DNA of 64,000 nucleotides from Camillea tinctor (Eukaryota > Ascomycota > Sordariomycetes > Xylariales > Xylariaceae), in contig MU394079.1 in assembly GCA_022578605.1 (NCBI GenBank), positions 186,001 to 250,000 of the forward strand, in the 5' to 3' direction. Both the position numbers and the translations under genes were made by a program. Below are positions 54,690 through 64,000 of this stretch, one piece after another; position 1 is the first letter of the stretch, and every line of letters starts with the position of its first letter. The notes below the pieces were generated by a model, which had not been told where the DNA came from, ran no database searches, and worked only from the letters and a program-made list of their open reading frames with translations.

Positions 54690-56082
54690 ATGGCCAAGAT
54701 GTATACAGCATTAGTGACTGGTGCTACGGGTAAGCTATATTTCTATTATTAGTCTAAATAGGGGCGCCCTAACTATTGAAGCCTTGCTGAAGGGTTTTTT
54801 TTTTTTTTGCTTCTACGTGAACTTTTAACTGACAAAGATGAATGCAGGAATCACTGGTTCTGCTATAGTTGATGCCTTGATAAACTCACCTCAATATAGT
54901 GAGGTCTACACCCTGTCGCGATCACAGAAAGGCAGTACTCACCCGAAAGTGAAACATGCAACATTAGATTTTCAAGCATCGGCCGATGATATGGCAAAGT
55001 CACTAACACAAATACCCCCTCCTACTCATATATACTTCTGTGCCTATCTAGCGAATTCCGACGAGGGGGAGGCATCGCGCATCAATGGCGCGATGCTGTC
55101 AAACTTCCTCTCTGCTCTAGTTAAAACTGGTCAGATAGTCGAGCTTCAGCATTTCGTGCTAACGTGCGGATTGAAGCAATACGGCGTGCATCAGGGGCAG
55201 CCCAAAAGCCCAATATTCGAAGACGACGATGCATCGATCGTCTGGTTAGAGCAAGACGACCGCCCGCCAAATTTCTACTACACACAGCAGCGCATTCTCG
55301 AAAAGGCTGCCGAGGATGCCGGCAATAAATGGAGCTGGTCAACAACCTACCCATCAGACGTCATTGGATTCGCTCGGGCCAATTTTATGAATCTCGCCAC
55401 TGGTATTGGGCTCTACGCTGCAGTTAGCAAGGAGCTCAAGGACTCCCAGCTCGTATTCCCCGGCAACAAGAACAATTATTGCTCTCTCAGCACCTGGACC
55501 TCCTCCAGGCTACACGCCGACTTCTGCCTTTGGGCTGGCAAGGCTCCAAATGCGAAGAACCAACGGTTCAACGTGGTAAATGGTGACACGCAGAGCTGGC
55601 AGGACCTCTGGCCGCGTATCGCGGCGCGATTTGGATGCCAAGTACCAGAGAGGATGTTTCAGGCGGGCGAGCGGGAGCCCTACCCAGGCTACGAGAGCAT
55701 CAACCTGAAGCTCCATGAGCGGCCTCCTGTAGCCGAAGTCGAGTCTAAGATGGGAATGAGAGGCGAGTTCAAGCAGAGCGAACTATTTTGCCAGATCGAC
55801 CTCGCGAAATGGGCTAAGCGACCCGAGGTTATCAAAGCATGGGAAGGCCTCCGAGATAGGTATGGGCTCGAACAAGCTGCGTGGGATAATGCGACGTGGG
55901 GATTTTTGACTTTCACGCTCGGCAGGGAGTACAACTTGGTTGCGAGCATGAGCAAGGCACGTAGAATGGGATGGACGGGATACGCGGACACGTGGGAGGA
56001 GTTTCAACATACATTTCGCCAGCTGGAGCAGGCCAAGATGCTGCCGCCGGTCGCCGACCTGAAGGGCATGCATAATACATGA
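54690..56082 (+). CDS. PRISE-type reductase (progesterone 5-beta-reductase/iridoid synthase-like SDR)
   Basis: Two exons, 54690-54729 and 54848-56082, 424 aa; the intron splits the glycine motif TGATGITG at residues 10-17, which binds NAD(P)H. The family is recognised by HFVLTCGLKQYG (active-site Lys in place of the classical YxxxK arrangement), NFYYTQQRIL (catalytic Tyr) and WSWSTTYPSDVIGFARANFMN. Members reduce C=C bonds of enones and 8-oxogeranial in plants. Fungal relatives occur both in housekeeping contexts and in terpenoid or alkaloid clusters. The N-terminal exon is only 13 codons. Located 11 kb from the terpene synthase, it may modify the same product, but intervening genes make this uncertain. 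Confidence 0.88.
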
Positions 56083-58803
56083 TGATTCACTGTCATTATA
56101 ATACTGCCTACCGTGGTGGGCGTGATGAGGAAGTTTGGAGATTTGATGTGTCGCCTGCTTGTCTGTTAACCCAACTAATTGCCAATCATTAGCTAATTCT
56201 AATTTCAAGTCACATTACTTCCTAAGCCTGCAGGGTATCAATCTACAGAAGAGCATCTTCTTTTGCATCCAGGATCAGTTATCCCATGCGCATGTGACGA
56301 TGTACAGGGTCATAACCTTATCCATCGGATGAGATCCAAACAGCCTCCCTATATGGCGCGACCAGGATGTGTCCCTGGGTGATGTCTCAATTTCATAGCA
56401 CACCGGTATGGAAGCAGATCACTAATCGTTGGTTACGGCTGGTACTGGCCGGGATATGTCGAATCGGAACAATATCCATGATATAGTTGTAGGTTCGGTC
56501 GGTCAAATAGTGAAGAAGCCACCCCCGCAGGAAATCCATTACATGAATATCGCATTTCGTCTTTGCCCAACTAACAAGATCACGCCACGCTGCCATCCTC
56601 GGCTACACTAACCAATAAATAGCCAGAAGGTCGTAAAACTCTCGAAGGCTTCTGCATATTCTATGCCACCGGTATTTGGAATTGCATTAGCCCCCCTGCA
56701 ACCTATCATCGCTGTAGTTGCAATTTATCCAAGCGTGCCTGGCCAGATCTTTCGAGTCCGGCTGCGGGTGTCCGATACCCGCCAACACATTATTCGGGCG
56801 CCAATCCCTCCGTGAGGCTCAATGTTTCACGCCCGAACCCGGGATTAGCCTGAACGTCGGCGATTCCGGGGAAAAGCTGAGACCACAAATCTCGCATTTG
56901 CTTGCTTTTGAAGCCCAATCGCTGCATCTGAGACATTTTATCTTACGATGGGATCCTGAAGTACCGAAGAAGTCCTGAGAGATGTCTCTCTTGTACACAT
57001 CTTGCATATAATTCGAAGCTTAGCCGTACAGTACCGAGATGCTGGATTTTAACGTTTTAAACGTGTGCTGGTTTTCATATTAATAATGTTACCTATATGG
57101 GTTCTGTTACCGATCAACCTCGGTCGCTGTATGATGTAGATAGGCTGTTAAGAACTAACTACACCTCAAGAGACTGAATAGTGGGACTGTGATACTTAAT
57201 GGGACTTCAGCAACGAATGAAACTAATGCTAATTCTAAGTCTGAATTTTCAATATCGAGGTTAAGTGACTCTAGTTACTCATTGTTGCAAATACTCAAGT
57301 CATGTTACGCAGAGACTTATAGATGTTAATACTTGAACTATACGCATCGGCGCCTCTAAGATGAACTCCCGCATATCCTTGAATATCGTTATACGTGATA
57401 ATATAAGTATGACTGATAATAAAAGTAAACGCAGAAGGGGTAATAAATTCTTGCCGAGAAGCATTATTCTTAGGAGATATCGTAAACCTCAAGAGTGAAA
57501 TTAAGTGGATGGGACATTATGACACTGTTTCCTAAATGAACTCACAGCTCTCTGGACCAAGCAAAGAAATACAGCAGTTGTGGAAGCCTTTAAGACTGAC
57601 ACATCATAGTATAACCTCTGCATTGTTGCTCATTGGCATAGGCTAACTGCTAACACTTCTAATACACTGTCTCGGCAGCAAACTATAGTGAATGGAAGCA
57701 AAAACTTTCAGGCCTCTTAACTTTTTGGGTCTGTTTGTAAGCTTTAGATTTTCGACTTAAAGTACCGAAGAATTCACTAATTTCACTCCTTTAGAACGGA
57801 GGCTAAATACACTCTCTATGGTCCGTAGTATCTAGTCAAGTGACTATTTTTAGGAGTGGTGTGCTACACCATATCACAGGGTACAAGGCCGTACATACAC
57901 GTATAAATAGAGGAACAAAGAGGGTGCTTAATGTATAAACAACAGTATCAGAGCTACCTAGTTGTAGTCCTAGTTTCCCACACACTAATACTGTGATTAC
58001 CTAAGCCCTTGCAAGGGTTCCTAGACTCCCAACAGACCTAAGTATAGATCTACATAGCTTGGTCGGATATAAATATATTGATTACCCTGGTCGTATCCTG
58101 GTTCTGAATGATCAAAAAAGGGTGTACCCAAGATCTCACATCCATCCGATCTAGACCCACAGGGAGATCCTCAATCATGGGTATGATCAACGATGCTCAA
58201 GGTACTGTCGTGAGATTATTGTAAGACGTTAGTACGCAGTCAGGGATATCGTCTAGACACAAAGAAGATTCCACAGGAAGAGACGAATCTATTGGAAACC
58301 TTGCAGCTTTTGTCAATAATCCTCAATGTCTTGTGACATTTTAAATAGTGAAAAATGATGATATTTGATATGTGCCTACATTTAGGTTAGTACTTTTCAG
58401 GAAATGATCTTTAAGACAATAGCACAGTATGGTATATTTTTGTACCTATGCAAAACCTGATGGATAAATCGTCTCCCTTATGATGTCTGGGGCCTAACAC
58501 TTTAGAGACTGGCTTGGAGACGATATGAATAAAGTCTGAATTTACATAGCCCCAATAGAAATGGACGTTGTCAATTGCGAGGATCAGAGATTCTCCAGAG
58601 AATCTTGAAGGTCTGGTTTTAGGTAACGTATAGTGTGTGCATCAAGTTTTATTAGTTGCTGTGAAATCTATTGAATAAGCAACCCTAGATCTCTCAATAA
58701 GGAAACGGACTGATATTCTTTAGAGATTATCCTATATTCTAGTTGCTTCACTGTTGAACAGTAGGCCCGACAAGCAAACCAACCGTAGGCGATAGCTTCC
58801 TGA
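56083..58803. other. 2.7-kb gene-free interval, possible retroelement scrap
   Basis: AT-rich with no recognised exon. Around 57900-57960 a TATAAATAG box, a short transcript-like stretch and AACAACA followed by GTATCAGAGC resemble the end of a Ty1/copia LTR plus its primer-binding site. No gag or pol coding follows, so at best this is a decayed fragment. Confidence 0.35.
57899..57960 (+). mobile_element. Possible Ty1/copia LTR end with primer-binding-like site
   Basis: A TATAAATAG motif, 40 bp of leader and a CA end directly followed by GTATCAGAGC, which resembles the initiator-tRNA primer site common in copia elements. No second LTR, target duplication or polymerase frame was found, so this is only a suggestion. 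Confidence 0.2.
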
Positions 58804-61800
58804 CTACTTCCCTCCAAACCTACACAACTCCCCAAACCGCGTAGTCGAGTCTTCCGCCAACACCGCCGGCTTCCCCACCTCGACCACCTCCCCCTTATCC
58901 ATCACAACCACGCGATCAAAATCCATGATCATATCTAGGTGGTGGCTCACCGCGAGCACGGTATACGCCCCGAACTCCGCGCGAATCACCTCCTGCATCG
59001 CCTTCTCCGTCGCGCGATCAACCCCCGAGCTCACTTCATCCAGCAACAGCACCCCACCCTCCGACCCGCCACCCCCCGGACCCAGCAGCGCACGCGCGCG
59101 CAAGCGCCTCCGCAGCACCGCCCTCGCCAGCGAGAACAGCTGCCTCTGCCCCTGGCTCAGGGTGCTCGGCGCCATCCCGGCATCCAAGCCCCCGCGCTCT
59201 GCAACAAAAGCCGCCAGCCCCACGGCCTCGAGCACGGAGCGCGCGTCCTCCGCCGTGGCCCCCCGCGACGGGTCCAGGTTCTCCTCGAAGCTGCGCCCGT
59301 CGGGCAGGAACACGGCGTCCTGTGGGACGCAGATGAGGCGCTGCCGCAGCGCGGGCCGCGAGAGAAGGCGCAGCGATACGCCGTCGATGGACACGGCGTG
59401 CGGGGTGCAGCGGCTGGGCTCGAGGAGCTTGAGGAGCAGCGCGATGAGCGAGGATTTCCCGCTGCCGGTGCGTCCGCACACGGCGACTTTTTCGCCCGCG
59501 CGGATGGACAGGTGGATTTGCTTGAGGGCTAGGTTGGGCTTGGGATTTGAGCCGTCCTCGCTGGTGTAGATATGGTTAGCGTGATGTGAAGTGTATACGG
59601 GAAAAGGGGTTACGTACTCGTAGCTGGCCGAAGCACCGTTTAGTTCGATCGCGCCCCTTTGGGGCCACTCCGGTGGAGGAATTATGGTCTCTTCATCGCG
59701 GTCTTCGGTTTTGACGGTTTCGTCGAAGGACTTCAGCCGGCCAATTGCTCCAATGGAGGTTTCGAGTAGCGTGTAGGATAATACAATGTGGGAGAGTATG
59801 TCTCCAAATCCCATAAGCGTAACAAGAGATGCCCCAGTGAAACCAGAGTCCGAGCGGAGTTGCGTTGCCAGTGCTGTGAGCACGAGGGCGATTAGGGCGA
59901 CAACAATGTTGAGGACGAAAGTGAGCTACCTTCATTGTTCCAGTAAACAGAATTAGCTAGAAGTACCAAGCTACTAGATAAGGTAGACAGTGAAAGACCG
60001 TGTCTATATCATGGTATGGGCATGACTGAGCCAGGGGTAGGCTTACTGTTGGATCATTGTTAGGAGATATGCTGGTCTCTGCGACGTATCCAGCAAATGA
60101 AGATTCTTCGCGCGGTCTTTGTCCATGAAGCCAAAGGCGCGAAGAGTCACAATGCCTTTGGTAGTATCAAGGAAATGGGTACTAGATTGTAGATGAGATA
60201 TTAGTTCGACATGATATTATCTGGCAAAAAAGGTTGACATTTAGGTAATAACTTACTGTAATGGACTTTTGGCCTCCAGGTCTAGTAATCGTAATTGTCT
60301 TGAAGTACGAAGATAGAATTTCTGTGTGGCATATAGTAGGGCTACAAGGAATGGATAAGAGATTGTAAGATAGGGGGAAGATGCGGCAATGACTGCAGCC
60401 TGTCCAATCGAGGCGAATAGAGCCAAAATCGTGTTTAGGAGTCCGTTAGGAAGCTCCGTATCAATGAGATTAAGATCTTGAGAAAACAGGTTCGTGATGA
60501 CCCCTTGGTCTGTAGCCGTGATAAAGCGAAGAGGTGCGTGGAATAATGTGTTCAAGGCTTTTTGGTGAAGCACCGTCCCTGATTTTCTGATAGCAGCGAC
60601 GGAGATGGAAAACCCGAATGCAGACATCGATAGTAGTGACGAAATCTGAAGCATAGCATAAATCCCGAGATAATACCCATTACCATGGGTTGACACAGGC
60701 CTGGCTGTATCCTCGGCCCAATATGAGAGCCAGACAGTGGGAAAGACATAAAGGAATCCAAAACATGCACCGGTAAAAAATATAGTTGTTGCTAATATCA
60801 AACCCATGCTCTTGAAGTAAATGCGATAAACAGTGCTGTCACCCCTTAAGCGTGCATTTGCGTCTGTTTCCGTGAGAGATGTTATTGTGGCCACCCTGTC
60901 TAGGATATTTGGATTCTCCCAAATATCATCACTTGATGATTTGTCTATTTCTGTTGCCGATGCGCTTGCTAATCGCGTCTTAATCTCCAAGCTATGGACG
61001 TAACTCTGGTTCGTAACGAGGTCCTTGTACATTCCTTGTTCAACAATCTTCCCGTCTTTTCCTAGAGCAATGATGTGGTCGGCATTGGGGAGATGACGGA
61101 CGGAATGCGTACACAGAATCACGGCAGCCTGCCTCTGCCTCAGGACCCCATTCTGTCCGAAGACACGCTGGAAGACATGATCTTCTGTGTCTGCATCGAG
61201 ACCACTGAATACATCATCGAAGATGAGAAGATCTGACTGCAGATATAAAGTTCTCGCAAGAGAGACACGCTGCTTCTGGCCACCAGATAATGTGATCCCG
61301 TTGCTGCCAATCTTGGTGTGATCGGCTTGTGGGAGGGTTTTGAAATCGATACTCAGCATTGTGGCTTCAATAACTTCAGCGTATCGATGTGGGTCAAATG
61401 GTGAGTAGCCGACGATGTTATCCCTGATGCTTGCATTTGACAAGAAAGGGGTTTGATCGCAATAGCCTACCCGTGGTAAAGCTTTTGCTACTGATACTTT
61501 CCCGTAACTGTATGGTATTTCACCAAGTAATACTTTGCAGAAGGTTGTCTTCCCAGAAGCAACAGGACCTGCGACCATGGTCAGGGACGCGCGCTCGATG
61601 GCAACATTGATATCTCTAAGGACCACCCTGCTAGATTCCCAGCCAAAGTTTCCATCCTCAATGATAATTACTGGTTCGTTTTTCGTGGAACTTGGAGATG
61701 ATTTTAAGTGAGACGTCTTTGATAGGTCGATCTTCTTTATATTCAAGACGTTACGGAAATCATGCCGGGTTTCGAGCTCGAAAAAGCCTTGTATTCGACC

Positions 61801-63533
61801 TAAGCAACTCACTCCTGCAGCTATTTGGGGTAGATTCTGAAATAATTGAGACAAGGGTTGAGTCATTAGGACAAGATACGACAATGATGTGAACAGGCGA
61901 GTTGCGTCGAGACTACGCCTAGAAACTGCGAAGGTGATGAAAGGTGATCCAAGCAATGGAGTAAAGGCTAGAATGGCAGAGCATAAGACCAAACGTTGAA
62001 AGCTTGCGCCGGCAGCCAATTCCTCTATCCGTAGATTTTGGACTGATTCAGCCATAAAAGATGCCAGACCAGACATCTTAAGATTCTTGATATTGGCGAT
62101 GACATTTGAGGTAAGGCTAACGCGCCTTTGAACACCTTCCATCCATCTTCTTTGCCCTGGACCGGTGAACTTCATTAATACCGAAACCCCTAGGGTGCAG
62201 AGAAGCACAACAACTATTGGCGCGACGAACGCAGCTCCAAGTTGACGGTATAGTAACCAACTAGCAATCGCAACTTCAATAACGTTGGCCCATACCTCAT
62301 GCAAAGACCTGAACCCTCTTTGAGCTCGTTCTACATCAACGCTCATCAAGGTTAAAGATGCATTCTCATCGCCTGCCGAGGCGAGAGTTTCGGTTGCTTT
62401 GACATATATAGCAGCGACGATAGAACCACGAGCCATATAGAGCATCCGATGGTGAAAATACCAATAAAATGCCATTGAAAGTGCAATACCACTATAAATC
62501 AGAACACTAGCGCCAATGAAGCCATAGCCGACATTGGAATTAGCAGTGTCGGCTGGTTGGCTAAGATAGTTGATTAGCCCGCTGATGAGGAATGGTTGAC
62601 AGAAGGTGAAGCCAATTAATGCAATTCTAGCCGGAATAGGGAGAACCAAGGGGATGATTAGAGATCGAGCTAAGGCTTTTATCAATCCGTACTTATGACC
62701 CTTGAGTTTTGAGTAAGTCAAGTTCTGGGCAAGGCGTGAATGGAGCTGTTCGGCGGCCATATTTTGGTCAAGGGGATATAGGTCCGGTATTCTCAACACA
62801 TTTCGATACCCATCAAAGAAGAGACGATTCAGCCAGAAGTAAACACCGAGGCTGTATATACCGCTCGTCTCTTCTGGACTGTGCTCTTTGGAGTCCCATT
62901 GGATCCATTTGGATTTCCGCTGAGCTTCTAACACGACAATGACAACTTTGATGATGAACGAAGCTGTGAAGATGGAGGTATATGCAACCTCAGGCTTCGT
63001 AGAGGAAGAGAGCCAATAGGTCCGAACTTGAGCAATGTCAAACAAGAATGTCAATGACAGGTATGTGTTCAGGATAATAGAAGGCCGCGGTGATCTTGCA
63101 TGGTCTAGGAACGATAGACCAATCATACACAGGGCAGCGAGGAGCCGCAAAGTGGATGAGGCGATCGTTACGGTGGTGACATCAAACGAGGCTATAGCAA
63201 CTAGAATGAATAATGCTAATTCTAGTGATGCATATGACACTATTGCTCCCTATAGATAACTGTGAGCGCGGCACGTGTAATAACTAGCGAGGAAACCTAT
63301 ATCAGGTATGTCCTTACCAATTTTGCAAACAGCAGCACCGGTGCGTCCACCACGACAGCTTGTCTTCTCAGAACAGCAATACGCCATAGTGAAACAAGTA
63401 TGAATATGGCTGATGGTACCAGGGAGAAGAATATTTCTTCAAATTTGACAGTGAAGTCGAAGTTATCGCGACAGCCAAATACGCTAGGGCCAATAGATTG
63501 GTCGTTGGTGTCAAAGCACGTAGAGAACACCAT
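58804..63533 (-). CDS. ABC transporter, ABCC (multidrug-resistance-associated) type
   Basis: Exons on the minus strand: 63533-63318, 63249-60257, 60181-60047, 59925-59614 and 59556-58804, about 1398 aa. The order is an N-terminal membrane block, TMD1, NBD1 (Walker A GPVASGKTT near 630, signature LSGGQKQR near 722, Walker B LLIFDDVFSGLD), TMD2 and NBD2 (GRTGSGKSS near 1178, LSQGQRQL near 1282, LLLDEVSSGVD, then SHHLD). NBD1 has Asp instead of the catalytic Glu, usual for this family. One junction is unsolved: after 60047 the frame needs one extra base (mod 3) before 59925; a 4-nt microexon at 59967-59970 (or 7 nt, 59967-59973) would fit but leaves a 41-nt intron. The 57 nt at 59557-59613 may be an in-frame intron. 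Likely exports a toxic metabolite across the plasma or vacuolar membrane. Confidence 0.85.
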
Positions 63534-64000
63534 CGTGATAATAGTCTACACTTGCTTTAAAGCCGGAGGAGTCGTGGTTCAGAACCATTGTAGCTCTATT
63601 GTTGGCTCTGCCATACTCAACAGTTAAGTAAGCACTTATCGACCAAGGCAACAACAAAAGGGCATCAAGAATACATCGCAGATATGTAAAAGCATGTCTG
63701 CGGCGTTTTCGCCAAGCTTCTTTAGGTAGGTAAGCCGCTTTCTGGTATCCCCTCTTGACCTCTCAGAAGACAAGAAATCCAGAAGAACTTCCCGATTTTG
63801 ATTCCAGCAGATAGGTTATCGTCATCCAACACGTCTACTCAGATTAGGCTACATTATTCACAGACAATTCTGTGAAGCTATAGGCCAATTGACGAGGACG
63901 GGAGCAGTAGTTTGGAGGGGTAATGGCCAGGGGTTCTGAATAGTAACGTTGTCTAAGTGGGGGTTAGTAGCATTGGTGGGATATTTTCCAGCTTCCAGCC
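63534..64000. other. Promoter side of the ABC transporter, window edge
   Basis: Upstream region of the ABC gene; no other coding exon is seen before the window ends. Confidence 0.4.

Noticed and set aside
58939..59569. Long plus-strand frames opposite the ABC transporter NBD2
   Set aside because: They are shadows created by the GC-rich codons of the real minus-strand gene.

Overview
This window is nuclear DNA of a filamentous ascomycete (Pezizomycotina; a Sordariomycete is my best guess, and I cannot name the genus). The evidence is many short introns of about 50-110 bp with GTAAGT/GTATGT donors and CTAAC/CTAAT branch sites, long AT-rich intergenic stretches, and characteristic fungal families: a Zn2Cys6 regulator, GPI-anchored S10 carboxypeptidase, exocyst Sec3, HeLo-like and NLR-like sequences, and PRISE and ABCC proteins. 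Exon boundaries were set by hand. For every multi-exon gene except the ABC transporter the summed exon lengths close in frame.

Left part (0-29.6 kb) is mostly conserved. An aromatic-ring FAD monooxygenase (511-2229, -) is divergent from a Zn2Cys6 transcription factor (3453-5397, +). They are followed by a short-chain dehydrogenase with a presequence-like N-terminus (6033-7035, +), a GPI-type serine carboxypeptidase (8290-10387, +), a DUF1295 membrane protein (10925-12192, +), fructose-1,6-bisphosphatase (12638-13811, -), a 4.3-kb gene desert, exocyst Sec3 (18090-22480, -), an S58 self-cleaving aminopeptidase (23429-24751, -), a decayed NLR-type gene (26.2-27.0 kb, +), mitochondrial hydroxyacid-oxoacid transhydrogenase (27469-29171, +) and an intron-containing tRNA-Arg(TCG).

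Right part (30-64 kb) is accessory and secondary-metabolism-like. It holds a protein consisting only of a HeLo-like N-terminal domain (31883-32707, +), a broken BAHD-type acyltransferase (34671-36261, +), a CYP68/CYP503-like P450 (36913-38664, -), a single-exon glycosyltransferase (40612-41877, +) and a class I terpene synthase (42294-43863, -). These look like the core of a small terpenoid cluster. A sugar-porter MFS (48283-50732, -), a tiny hypothetical gene (52351-52684, +), a CCCH zinc-finger protein (52701-53473, -), a PRISE-type reductase (54690-56082, +) and an ABCC exporter (58804-63533, -) follow. The PRISE enzyme and the transporters could belong to the same pathway, but this is inference.

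Structural points that stand out: two GC-AG introns; several introns whose length is a multiple of three with no stop (S58 peptidase, terpene synthase, possibly the ABC transporter); a 14-nt microexon; abrupt GC-rich 3' halves in the SDR and ABC genes; and pseudogenes concentrated around the terpenoid cluster.
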